Shown here in pieces: positions 9,034-17,432 of a stretch of 64,000 bases of DNA (the first letter of the stretch is position 1; the number at the start of each line of letters is the position of its first letter). The position numbers and the translations under genes are program-made. This stretch comes from JACDAN01 sp963827705 (GTDB taxonomy: Bacteria; Actinomycetota; Thermoleophilia; Gaiellales; Gaiellaceae), in NCBI GenBank assembly GCA_963827705.1, contig CAWHBN010000017.1:62001-126000 (forward strand), given 5' to 3'. The notes under the pieces were generated by a model. The model made no database searches and was not told the origin of the DNA. It saw only the letters and a program-made list of their open reading frames with translations.

Positions 9034-9680
9034 GCGTGCGCATCGTCGTCGTCGACGACCATGCGGTCGTCCGCTCGGGCCTCCGCCTCCTGCTCGACGC
9101 GGAGGACGATCTCGAGGTGGTCGCCGAGGCGGCCGACGCGCGCAATGCGATCTTCGAGGCGCGCGCCCACAAACCCGACGTCGTGCTCCTCGACGTCGTG
9201 ATGCCCGGCCGCAGTGGGATCGAGGTCATTCCCGACCTGCTCGAAGAGTCACCCGGCTCGAACGTGCTCGTCCTCTCGATGCAGGACGACCCCGCCTACG
9301 TCAGAGGGGCGTTCGCCGCGGGCGCGAAGGGCTACGTCCTGAAGGAGGCCGTCGACGCGGAGGTGGTCGGCGCGGTCCGCGAGGTCGCGGCCGGACGGCA
9401 GTACGTCCACCCCACGCTCGGCGCCCGGCTCGTCGCCGCCGAGGCCGAAGAGCAGGCTCGGGCCGAGGAGGATCCTCTCTCCGACCGCGAGCGGGAGGTG
9501 CTCCGGCTCCTCGCGCTGGGCCATACGAACCAGGAGATCGCCGAACAGCTCTTCCTCTCGGTGCGCACGGTCGAGACGCACCGGGCGCACATCATGCAGA
9601 AGCTCCGGATCTCTACCCGGGCGGAGCTCGTCCGCTACGCGCTGTCCGCGGGCCTGATGGACGACGCCGGCGGAGGCTGA
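9030..9680 (+). CDS. NarL/LuxR-family response regulator (DevR-like)
   Basis: 216-residue response regulator. Receiver domain begins VRIVVVDDHAVVRSGL, with phospho-acceptor Asp in DVVLLDVVMPG near 54 and conserved Lys in GYVLKEA. HTH is LSDREREVLRLLALGHTNQEIAEQLFLSVRTVETH. The GTG start overlaps the kinase stop (GTGA), making it the cognate regulator of the GAF kinase. Its 3' end overlaps the convergent VKOR gene by 46 bases. It is the best local candidate to bind the motif repeated at 11940, 13402, 21240, 23459 and 27511, but this is an inference from context. Confidence 0.92.
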   Translation: MSVRIVVVDDHAVVRSGLRLLLDAEDDLEVVAEAADARNAIFEARAHKPDVVLLDVVMPGRSGIEVIPDLLEESPGSNVLVLSMQDDPAYVRGAFAAGAKGYVLKEAVDAEVVGAVREVAAGRQYVHPTLGARLVAAEAEEQARAEEDPLSDREREVLRLLALGHTNQEIAEQLFLSVRTVETHRAHIMQKLRISTRAELVRYALSAGLMDDAGGG

Positions 9681-10078
9681 GCGAGCCGGAGGCGCAGGAG
9701 CGCAAGCACGGCGATCAGCGTCACGATTGCGTCGCTGACGAGGCACCAGTCACAGACGTCGCCGATCAGGGCCACCTGGACGTAGAGCAGATACGTGCTG
9801 AAGATCACGGCTCCGAGCGCGACCGAGGCCTGGGCCAGACGGGCGGTGTCGCCCGCAAAGAGCGCGGCCGAGAACAGCACGAGGTAGCCGACCAGGCCGA
9901 GGAGCGCGACCGGGACGCCGGCCACTTCCGCGTACTCCGAGCTCTGGACCGTCCCGCACCCGCCGGTCGCACAGACGATCGTGGCGCCGGTCTCGCGCAC
10001 CCAGACGAGGTAGCCGGTCACACCGGCGCCGGCGAGCGACAGCACGGCCGTCGCCAGGCGAAGAGCCCGATCGGTCAT
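9635..10078 (-). CDS. Vitamin K epoxide reductase (VKOR) family protein
   Basis: 147-residue integral membrane protein with four hydrophobic helices. It has the loop cysteine pair (CATGGCGTVQSSEYAEVAG) and the helix-4 CxxC active site in DVCDWCLVSD. Bacterial VKOR homologues re-oxidise DsbA-like proteins and pass electrons to quinones, replacing DsbB in Actinobacteria. The ATG overlaps the stop of the upstream DsbA gene (ATGA), so the redox pair is co-translated. The gene's end overlaps the convergent regulator gene. Confidence 0.88.
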   Translation of the reverse strand: MTDRALRLATAVLSLAGAGVTGYLVWVRETGATIVCATGGCGTVQSSEYAEVAGVPVALLGLVGYLVLFSAALFAGDTARLAQASVALGAVIFSTYLLYVQVALIGDVCDWCLVSDAIVTLIAVLALLRLRLAQPPPASSIRPADSA

Positions 10079-10746
10079 GAGGCGAGGATCGCCTCGATCG
10101 CCGGCTGAATGCCCTCCGGCCCCAGCGAGTTGAGCTGGACCGTCTGCAGCGTCCCTCCGGTTTTTCCGATCTGGAAGGCCGGCGTGCCGGCGATGCCCGC
10201 CACCCTGGCCGCGCGGCTCGAGTCGGCCATCTCGTCCACGACCCACGGTGCATTGCGCACGGCGACAGCGCGCGGGCCGGCGACCTCGTCGAGCAGCGCC
10301 TCGGTCACCCAGCCGCTGTTCTCGTGGCCCTGTCGGTGATAGAGGCCCTCGACGACGTGCCAGAGACGCTTCTCGCGCCCGGCGGCGACAGCTGTGCGCA
10401 ACGCTCGATCCGAGTCGGGCCCGACGAACGCGAGCCCGCGGAACACGATCCGAACCTTGCCCTGCCGCACGTACCGGTCAACGAGCGCCGGGAAGGCACG
10501 GCGCGTCCACTCGGCGCAGTACGGGCACTGGAGATCTGCGTACTCCACGAGCGTCACCGGGGCTTTCGGGCTCCCCAGTGCATTGCCGCTCTGCGGAATC
10601 CCATCGAGGATGGAGGGAAGCGGCTTCGAGGGGGAAGCCGCTCCCTCTTGCGCCCCAAGGCGGCTAGCACCGATCAGCGAGCCGCCGAGGACGAGGGCGC
10701 CGACGAGTGCGACGGCCAGCCGCCGGCGCGAGCTCAAGGCGCTCAA
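10075..10746 (-). CDS. DsbA-like thioredoxin-fold oxidoreductase
   Basis: 223-residue exported protein with an N-terminal membrane anchor (about 8-28) and a thioredoxin/DsbA fold. The active site is CPYC in YADLQCPYCAEW, and the cis-Pro loop is GIAGTPAFQIG. It introduces or shuffles disulfides in extracytoplasmic proteins and is partnered by the adjacent VKOR. The TTG start overlaps the stop of the upstream copper protein gene (TTGA), so all three genes form one operon and the copper protein is a plausible client. Confidence 0.88.
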   Translation of the reverse strand: MSALSSRRRLAVALVGALVLGGSLIGASRLGAQEGAASPSKPLPSILDGIPQSGNALGSPKAPVTLVEYADLQCPYCAEWTRRAFPALVDRYVRQGKVRIVFRGLAFVGPDSDRALRTAVAAGREKRLWHVVEGLYHRQGHENSGWVTEALLDEVAGPRAVAVRNAPWVVDEMADSSRAARVAGIAGTPAFQIGKTGGTLQTVQLNSLGPEGIQPAIEAILAS

Positions 10747-11885
10747 TGGGACATCGTCCCTTCGGGATCTCCGACCTTCAGCAGGCCGACCTGACCGAGG
10801 TCGACGTGCGCGAAGGCGTGAGAGACGAACGGGTAGAGGCCCTCCTCGTCGATCTTCACGTCGAAGACGCCGCCTCCACCGGCCGGCACGGCGACCGTCT
10901 GGACACCGCTCTGGAAGCGGGTCATGTCTCCGTTCGGCCAGGCGCGGTCGAAGATCGTTCCGACGACGTGGAAGTTCGTGTCAAGCGTCGGGCCGGCGGC
11001 CACCACCCAGAAGCGGACGGTCTCACCGGGGTTCGACGTCAGTGGGTGGTTGACGTACTGGTTCGCGTAGCCGTTGAAGGTCGTCCAGTCCGGCATCATC
11101 GCCCGGGCCTTGTTCATGTCCAGGCTCGCCGGCTCCTTCGTGCCGTCCGTGCTCAGGTACCACTCACTGGCGACTAGGACGTACTCACGGTCGGCCTTCG
11201 GGAGCGGCTTCTTCGGCTCGACGACGATCGCGCCGTACATGCCGTTCGCGATGTGCGCGAGCACCGGCTTGGTACCGCAGTGGTACATGAAGACGCCGGG
11301 GTCCGTGGCCTTGAAGCGGAACGTGAACGACTCACCCGGAGCAACGTCCTTGAACGCGACGTTCGGCGCGATCCGCGCGGCGTGGAAGTCCATCGAATGC
11401 GGGATCTCGCCGCCGTTCACGAGCGTGAACTCGACCGTTTGCCCCTGGCGGACATGGACGATCGGGCCCGGCGCCGAATAGTGCCCGTCGAAGGCCCAGA
11501 CGTTGTACTTGACGCCGGGAGCGATCTCGACGGTCTTGTGCTTCATGACCATGCGCACCTTCACGAGGTCGCCCGCCGGGATCGGCGGCATCGTCGCGTC
11601 ATACGGCTTGTGCGCCGCGGCGAGCTCCTGCGCGTTCGCGCCTGTCATCCCCGCGAAGCTGTTCAACGGAAGCGCGGTGTTGTGATCAGTGGCGTGGTTG
11701 TGCGGCTCGGCCGCGGCCGGAGCGGCCTCAGCCGTCCCGGAATCGCGATCGCGTGCATCCAGCCACATCAGCAGCGCGAAGAAACCAATGACCGCGACGA
11801 GCAGTCCAAGCAGGACTGCCGCCATCTTGGCGAAGGCGCCCGACTGATCCGGTGGCTTGCGATAGCTATACGAATGACTCGACAT
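10743..11885 (-). CDS. Membrane-anchored multicopper oxidase, NirK-like
   Basis: 380 residues: a short cytoplasmic head, one helix (about 20-42), then two cupredoxin domains arranged as in copper nitrite reductase. The type 1 copper ligands are visible (HSMDFH, YHCGTKPVLAHIANGM), as are type 2 ligands His and the catalytic Asp in the same motifs and a C-terminal His in FVSHAFAH. The position of the second catalytic residue (His255 in Alcaligenes NirK, within a GGH motif) reads GTI here, so nitrite reduction is uncertain. The ATG is preceded by GGAG. First gene of an operon with DsbA and VKOR; a shared motif lies 55 bases upstream. Confidence 0.8.
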   Translation of the reverse strand: MSSHSYSYRKPPDQSGAFAKMAAVLLGLLVAVIGFFALLMWLDARDRDSGTAEAAPAAAEPHNHATDHNTALPLNSFAGMTGANAQELAAAHKPYDATMPPIPAGDLVKVRMVMKHKTVEIAPGVKYNVWAFDGHYSAPGPIVHVRQGQTVEFTLVNGGEIPHSMDFHAARIAPNVAFKDVAPGESFTFRFKATDPGVFMYHCGTKPVLAHIANGMYGAIVVEPKKPLPKADREYVLVASEWYLSTDGTKEPASLDMNKARAMMPDWTTFNGYANQYVNHPLTSNPGETVRFWVVAAGPTLDTNFHVVGTIFDRAWPNGDMTRFQSGVQTVAVPAGGGGVFDVKIDEEGLYPFVSHAFAHVDLGQVGLLKVGDPEGTMSH

Positions 11886-11939
11886 TGCGCGACTCCTCTC
11901 GTGTTCTCACGTCAGTTGTAGGCGCGAGAGCGACGAGTC

Positions 11940-11977
11940 GCGTCCGAGGCCAACCGCACGCCGATTGCGGGTTTTCC
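11940..11977. promoter_or_regulatory. Candidate shared operator, site 5
   Basis: Weakest of five gapless matches to a 38-base pattern (ATCCGGG, 14 bases, CGGTGCGGGGAA). It keeps TCCG at the left and TGCGGG at the right with identical spacing. It sits 55 bases upstream of the copper protein start on the minus strand, the same distance as at the other sites. Confidence 0.4.
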
Positions 11978-11986
11978 ACGATCCGC

Positions 11987-12721
11987 TCAGACGGCGAGAA
12001 GGAGCTGAACGCCGATCATGGCGGCGGCCGAAACTGTGGCTGCGGCGGCAATGCCGATCGGCCGGGCCGTGCGCAGCGCGTCCGGCAGCAGCTGCGCGGC
12101 GACCATCCAGACCATCGCGCCGGCGGCGAACCCGAGTCCTGCCGGGAGCACCGCCGCGAACCACTCCACGAACAGGAACGCGGGCACGGCCATCAACGGC
12201 TGCGGAAGACTCGTGAAGATGCTCCAGCCGGCCGCGCGGAGGACGGAAACGCCCCGCGGAACCAGGACGAGGCTGATCGCGAGCCCCTCAGGGATGTTGT
12301 GCAGGGCGATCGCGGTCGTGATCAGCGCACCGAAGGCCTCCCCGCCGCCGAAAGCCACGCCGACCCCGACGCCCTCGGTGAACGAGTGCACCGTCATCAC
12401 CCCGACGACCATCAGCGCGCCGAGCGCATCGGTGCCGCGCAGCGCACCGAACTGGACCTCCCGGCGGTGACCGAGCAGCCGCCGAGTGCCGACGATGAAA
12501 GCGACGCCGACGGCCGCTCCGGCAGCCGTGCGGCCGATGCCGATTCTGCCTCCCTCCCAGAGGAGGCCGGCGCTCGCGCCGACCATGAAGCCTGCAGCCA
12601 CCGCGGTTGACAGGCCGACGGCGGCGCCGTGGATCCGGCGGCCCAGCAGAAGCGGGAGTGCGCCGAGACCGGTTGCGAGCGCGGTCAGGAGCGCTGCGCC
12701 GAAGACGAGCCAGACGCTCAT
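11987..12721 (-). CDS. ZIP-family divalent metal transporter
   Basis: 244-residue, eight-helix membrane protein with both ZIP metal-site signatures, HSFTEGVGVGVAFG in helix 4 and HNIPEGLAISLVL in helix 5. These transporters import zinc, iron or related cations. The ATG at 12721 is preferred to an in-frame TTG at 12739, because the latter lies inside the terminator hairpin of the upstream gene. No metal regulator is adjacent. Confidence 0.88.
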   Translation of the reverse strand: MSVWLVFGAALLTALATGLGALPLLLGRRIHGAAVGLSTAVAAGFMVGASAGLLWEGGRIGIGRTAAGAAVGVAFIVGTRRLLGHRREVQFGALRGTDALGALMVVGVMTVHSFTEGVGVGVAFGGGEAFGALITTAIALHNIPEGLAISLVLVPRGVSVLRAAGWSIFTSLPQPLMAVPAFLFVEWFAAVLPAGLGFAAGAMVWMVAAQLLPDALRTARPIGIAAAATVSAAAMIGVQLLLAV

Positions 12722-12737
12722 CGCCCCGATACCAAAC

Positions 12738-12765
12738 AAGAGGGCGGCACTGAGGCCGCCCTCTT
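12738..12765 (-). terminator. Intrinsic terminator after the two-helix membrane protein gene
   Basis: 11-bp inverted repeat (AAGAGGGCGGC / GCCGCCCTCTT) followed on the minus strand by the T-rich TTGTTTGG. It lies 20 bases beyond the stop codon at 12786. Confidence 0.8.
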
Positions 12766-12785
12766 CACCCGAGCGGAGTCGCCGC

Positions 12786-13343
12786 TCAGCTTGTTGCGGG
12801 CTCGGTTCGTGTGAGCGTCGTCGCCGGCGCTTCGCTTCGGCGAAGCGCGCCGCCGAGAGTCAGCACGAGGAACCCGATGCCGGTCAGGAGCAGCGCGGTC
12901 CCCATGACCATCCCGAAGATCGCCAGCCGCTCGCCCAGGTACGCCATGGTCAGCGCCGTGGTGAGAGCGGTCTCGGTGACCCAAAGGTTCCGGGCCCCGT
13001 TCGCGACGGGCTGGCCGGTCTTGGGATCCTTGGCCGCTGCACCCTCGTCGTTCGTCTCGTTGCCTTGTGCGTCGAGGAACCTGCCCATCTCGGCGTAGGT
13101 CCGGCCCTCGCTTGCCTCGAGTGCGTGCTTGCGCATCACAGCTGCGAACGCGCGAGCCTCCGAGCCGGTGTTGACCTTCTGCCCCGGAATCGACGAGTCG
13201 GGTGTGCCGACGATGTTCTCCTGGGCGAGGTTGTCGCGAACCTCGTTGAAGCCCCAAGCGCCGAGGCCGATCGAGCCGAGGCCAACGGCGATGAGGATGA
13301 CGCTTGCTGCGATGCCTCCATATTCGAAGAGCTTCCGCTTCAT
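12786..13343 (-). CDS. Two-helix membrane protein of unknown function
   Basis: 185 residues, not recognised as a named family. There is a membrane helix near 9-32 (GGIAASVILIAVGLGSIGLG), a soluble middle of about 90 residues rich in polar and acidic residues, and a second helix near 145-168, then a short basic tail. The ATG at 13343 is fixed by AAAGGAG seven bases upstream, so an upstream in-frame ATG at 13370 is rejected. It is divergent from the small broken genes at 13479, with a candidate shared operator between them. This suggests a stress-induced envelope protein (inference). Confidence 0.75.
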   Translation of the reverse strand: MKRKLFEYGGIAASVILIAVGLGSIGLGAWGFNEVRDNLAQENIVGTPDSSIPGQKVNTGSEARAFAAVMRKHALEASEGRTYAEMGRFLDAQGNETNDEGAAAKDPKTGQPVANGARNLWVTETALTTALTMAYLGERLAIFGMVMGTALLLTGIGFLVLTLGGALRRSEAPATTLTRTEPATS

Positions 13344-13401
13344 GGCGACTCCTTTCGCGTAGCTGTTCATGCCCGCATCGTGGCCCGCCGGCCTCGGCGC
13401 G

Positions 13402-13439
13402 ACATCAGGGCGGAGCCGTCGTCTCGGTGCGGCTTTCCA
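13402..13439. promoter_or_regulatory. Candidate shared operator, site 4
   Basis: Matches the five-site pattern with ATC.GGG at the left and CGGTGCGG at the right, at the same 24-base register. It lies in the divergent promoter region, 59 bases upstream of the minus-strand membrane protein start and 40 bases before the plus-strand gene. Confidence 0.5.
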
Positions 13440-13478
13440 CGGAGGCTCGAAGGGCCTCGCTACGTCGAGGATTGAGCC

Positions 13479-13782
13479 ATGCGAATCACCTACGCCGTCA
13501 CCTGGGAAGGGCCCGAGGGGACCCGCCGGTCCGGCCGGCTCGAGCTCGGCGCCGACGCGCTGCACCTCGAGGGCAGCAACGGGGACGGCGCGGCGAGCAG
13601 GGAGCTTCCCTACACGAACGTGAGCCGGTTCCGGCTGGCGCGCTCGGGCCGAGGAGCGGCTCCAGGGGCGGCCCACGCTCCTCCTCGAGCTTCGAGGCGG
13701 CGAGCTGCTGAAGATCGCGGGCGTGTCGCAGCCCGGCATCGTCGCCGAGCTGTCCGACAGGCTTGGCTGTGCTCACCGGTGA
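13479..13782 (+). pseudogene. Small PH-like conserved protein, frameshifted
   Basis: The first ~56 codons (MRITYAVTWEGPEGTRRSGR...) run into a wrong frame at the GGG run around 13646. Removing one G restores a continuous protein of about 100 residues that continues RSAEERLQGRPTLLLEL and ends at TGA 13780-13782. The beta-rich pattern looks like a small PH-domain-like protein with no known role. The downstream part is well conserved in character, so a sequencing insertion is more likely than true decay. Confidence 0.55.
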
Positions 13783-14075
13783 CCCGAACACGGTGGAGAC
13801 AGCCGCCATCGTCGTCCCACTGAGGCCGGGTAGCAGGGCCGAGGTCGAAGCACTGCTCCGCAGCGGCCCCCCGTTCGACCCGAGCAGGCTCGGGCTCGTC
13901 CGGCACGAGGTCTATCGTCTCCGACGAGGAGGCGATCTTCGTGTTCCAGGGCCTGCCGTCGGTATTCGCCGAGCGGCTGGCGGAGGACGATTCGTTCTGG
14001 AACGCCGCCACGGCGTGGCGGCCGCTGGTGCGCGGACGGGCTCGGTTCGCCGAGTCGGCCTACAGCTGGAGCTAG
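13769..14075 (+). pseudogene. Small conserved protein of unknown function, frameshifted
   Basis: About 95 residues. The N-terminal half (VETAAIVVPLRPGSRAEVEA...) and C-terminal half (EEAIFVFQGLPSVFAERLAE..., ending ESAYSWS) lie in two frames that join near 13915 with one extra base. The sequence has the length and rhythm of a dimeric alpha-beta barrel protein, but no family is claimed. Candidate starts are GTG 13769 and GTG 13793. Its TAG stop shares the palindrome CTAG with the convergent acetate kinase stop. Confidence 0.5.
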
Positions 14076-14956
14076 ATCCTCGACAGCGGAGGCGATGACC
14101 AGCTCCTCCCTGGCCGGCACGACCTCGACCGCGAAGTCGCCGACGAAGCCGAGCCGCCCGGCGACTGCGTCGCGAACGTCGGCCCGGTTCTCGCCGACCC
14201 CGCCGGAAAACGCGAGCACATCCAGGCCGCCGAGGGCCATGGCCATGTGCGCCACTGCTCCCGCAACGCGATACGTGAAGACGGCGAAGCCGAGCGGATC
14301 GTCCAGGCCGCCGAGCGCACCGAGCCCGGACTCGTGCTCCAACGCGTCGTCGAGCGTCGTCGGGCGTCAGGCCGCGCTCGCGCAGCAGGTAGAGCAGCGC
14401 GCCGGGATCGACCGATCCGGAGCGCGTCGCCATCGGGACGCCCTCGAGCGGGCTGAACCCCATCGTCGTATCGACCGAGGCGCCGTCCAGAACGGCCGTG
14501 ACCGAGCAGCCGCCACCGAGGTGGCACGCGACGATCCGCGCGGCATCCAGCTGCTCGACGACCGACTGCACGGCGATCCCGTGGAATCCGTAGCGTCGGA
14601 TCCCCCACTCCGCGCGCCAGCGCTTCGGAATCGCGTAGGTCGCCGCCGCCTCGGGGATGGTGGAGTGGAACGCAGTGTCGAAGACGGCGACGTGCGGGAT
14701 GTCGGGGAGAGCTGCCTGTGCCTCGCGGATCGCGCGCAGCGCCGGCTCGTTGTGAAGGGGCGCCAGAGCGCGGAGCTGCTCGATCGCGGCAATCACCTCG
14801 TCGTCGATGCAGCACCGGCTGCACGAAGCGTGCTCCGCCATGGACGACGCGATGGCCGACCGCATCCGCCTCGACGTAGTCGTCCACCGGTCGGGCTGCT
14901 CCGTCGACGAGGTGCCGCTTCAGGCTCGTCGAGCCGGCGTTGACGGTGAGAACTCT
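14072..14956 (-). pseudogene. ackA: Acetate kinase, interrupted by three single-base shifts
   Basis: Acetate kinase would convert acetyl phosphate and ADP to acetate and ATP, completing the bifid shunt with the upstream phosphoketolase. Recognisable pieces are the phosphate-1 motif VLTVNAGSTSLKRHL, GHRVVHGG, FDTAFHSTIP, RYGFHGIA, the CHLGGGCSVTAV motif, MATRSGSVDPG and FSGGVGENRADVR. They lie in three frames that change near 14819, 14350 and 14100. Three +1 insertions bring the frame back to the TAG at 14072. No standard start codon is visible just after the phosphoketolase stop. The corrected product is about 295 residues, shorter than the usual ~400, mainly near the N-terminus. Confidence 0.75.
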
Positions 14957-17333
14957 TCAGTGCGGCCAGGCCCAGCCGCTGATCTCCGGGTCGTCCTCGC
15001 CGTGCTCTCGCGTGTAGGCGCGCGCCTTCAGCCGCCGCTCGACGAGCTCCTGCCGAAGGCCGGCGGCACGGTCGGCGAGCCCGGGCACCCGGTCGATGAC
15101 GTCGATCGCGAGGTGGAACCGATCGAGGTCGTTGAGCATGACCATGTCGAACGGCGTCGTCGTCGTTCCTTCCTCCTTGTAGCCGCGGACGTGCAGGTTC
15201 CGGTGGTTCGTCCGCCGGTACGCGAGGCGGTGGATCAGCCACGGGTAGCCGTGGTAGGCGAAGACGATCGGCTTGTCGGTCGTGAAGATCGAGTCGAACT
15301 CTGCGTCTGGCAGGCCGTGCGGGTGCTCGGTGTCCGGTTGGAGGCGCATCAGGTCGACGACGTTGACCACTCGCACCCTCAGGTCGGGCAGCGCCTCGCG
15401 GAGCAGTGACGCCGCCGCCAGCGTCTCGAGCGTCGGGATGTCGCCCGCGCAGGCGAGCACGACGTCCGGCGTGCCCCCGCCGTCGTTCGAGGCCCACTGC
15501 CAGATGCCCAGGCCACGGGTGCAATGCACGATCGCGTCGTCCATGGAGAGGTAGTTCAGCGCCGGCTGCTTCCCCGCGACGATCACGTTCACGTAGTCCC
15601 GGCTGCGCAGGCAGTGGTCGGCGACGGACAGGAGCGTGTTCGCGTCCGGCGGGAGATAGACGCGGATCACCTCCGCCTTCTTGTTCACGACGTGGTCGAT
15701 GAAGCCGGGATCCTGGTGCGAGAAGCCGTTGTGGTCCTGGCGCCAGACGTGCGAGCTGAGCAGGTAGTTGAGCGACGCGATCGGCCGCCGCCAGGGGATG
15801 CCGCGCGTGACCTTCAGCCACTTCGCGTGCTGGTTGAACATCGAGTCGACGATGTGGATGAACGCCTCGTAGCAGTTGAAGAGCCCGTGCCTGCCGGTCA
15901 GCAGGTAGCCCTCGAGCCAGCCCTGGCAGAGATGCTCGGACAGCACCTCGACCACGCGGCCCTCGGGCGCCAGTCCGTCGTCGGTCGGCTCGAGCTCCGC
16001 GTTCCAGACGCGGTTCGTGACGTCGAAGACGTCGCCGAGGCGGTTCGACGCCGTCTCGTCAGGGCCGAAGATGCGGAAGGTCTCCTCGTTTCGGGCGACG
16101 ACGTCCTTCAGGAACCGGCCGAGGACACGCGTCGCCTCACTCGTCGTCGTCCCCGGCGCATCGACCTCGACGGCGTAGTCGCGGAAGTCCGGCAGCGCGA
16201 GGTCGCGAAGCAGCTCGCCGCCGTTTGCATGCGGGTTCGCGCTCATCCGCCTGGCTCCGCGCGGCGGAAGCTCGGCGAGATCAGGATGCAGCCGGCCGCC
16301 GTCGTCGAACAGCTCCTCGGGCCGGTAGCTGCGCAGCCAGTCCTCGAGCAGGGCGAGGTGGTCCGGATTCTCACGGACGTCGGTGATCGGGACCTGGTGG
16401 GATCGCCAGCTGCCTTCGGTCGGAAAACCGTCGACGTCCTTCGGGCCCGTCCAGCCCTTCGGCGTCCGGAGGACGATCATCGGCCAGGCCTGCCTCGCCG
16501 TCTCGCCCTCGTCGCGCGCGGCGCGCTGGATCTCCACAATCCGGTCGAGCGACCGGTCGAGCGCGGCCGCGAAGGCCTGATGCACCCGCTCGGGCTCGTC
16601 GCCTTCGACCAGCAGCGGCTCCCAGCCGTACCCGCGGAAGAGCGCGATGAGCTCGTCCTCCGGGATCCGGGCGAGCACGGTCGGGTTCGCGATCTTGTAG
16701 CCGTTGAGGTGCAGGATCGGCAGCACGGCGCCGTCGGTCCTCGCGTTCAGGAACTTGTTCGAGTGCCAGCTGGCGGCCAGCGGGCCCGTTTCGGCCTCGC
16801 CGTCGCCGACGACGCAGGCGACGACCAGGTCGGGGTTGTCGAACGCCGCGCCGAACGCGTGGACGAGGGCGTAGCCCGAGCTCGCCGCCCTCATGGATCG
16901 AGCCCGGCACCTCGGGCGCGACGTGGCTCGGGATTCCGCCCGGGAACGAGAACTGGCGGAACAGCGCCCTGAGCCCCGCCTCGTCCTCGGAGACGTCCGG
17001 GTAACGCTCGGTGTACGTCCCCTCGAGGTAGGCGTTGGCGACGAGCGCCGGCCCGCCGTGACCCGGGCCGGTCACGTAGATCGCGTTCAGATCTCGCTGA
17101 CGGATCGCCCGGTTCATGTGGACGTAGATCAGGTTGAGGCCGGGCGTCGTCCCGAAGTGGCCCAGGAGCCGCGGCTTGATGTGCTCGGGCCGCAGGGGCT
17201 CGCGCAGCAGCGGGTTGTCGAGCAGGTAGACCTGCCCGACCGACAGGTAGTTCGCCGCGCGCCAGTAGGCGTCGATGAGTTGGAGCTCCTCGGCGGTGAG
17301 CGGCTGCTCGGTCGCGATCTTGACCTCCGTCAT
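14957..17333 (-). pseudogene. xfp: Xylulose-5-P/fructose-6-P phosphoketolase, one frameshift
   Basis: Thiamine-diphosphate phosphoketolase, about 792 residues when corrected, the normal length. It cleaves xylulose-5-phosphate or fructose-6-phosphate to acetyl phosphate plus glyceraldehyde-3-phosphate or erythrose-4-phosphate. The N-terminal part (to about residue 153) has YVTGPGHGGPALVANAYLEG and FPGGIPSHVAPE. The rest has VVGDGEAETGPLAASWHSNK and the QDHNGFSHQDPGF motif. The two parts are separated by one extra base in a CCC run at 16876-16878. The insertion into an otherwise intact gene suggests a sequencing error. It is followed by acetate kinase in the same operon. Confidence 0.88.
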
Positions 17334-17432
17334 GCCTCCGCCGCGGCTTCGACCGGAATCGGCTCCCGCGCTACGAGGTGCACTGGGATCAGCGTGACCG
17401 GCATCGTCGCTCGCGCGAGCGTAGCGCGGACG

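Noticed and set aside
12722..12739. TTG start for the ZIP transporter at 12739
   Set aside because: It lies in the terminator stem of the upstream gene; ATG 12721 begins the first membrane helix.
17352..17389. A sixth copy of the shared operator upstream of phosphoketolase
   Set aside because: GGTGCACTGGGA and GGAATCGG resemble the motif halves, but the spacing is off by three bases and the match is weak.
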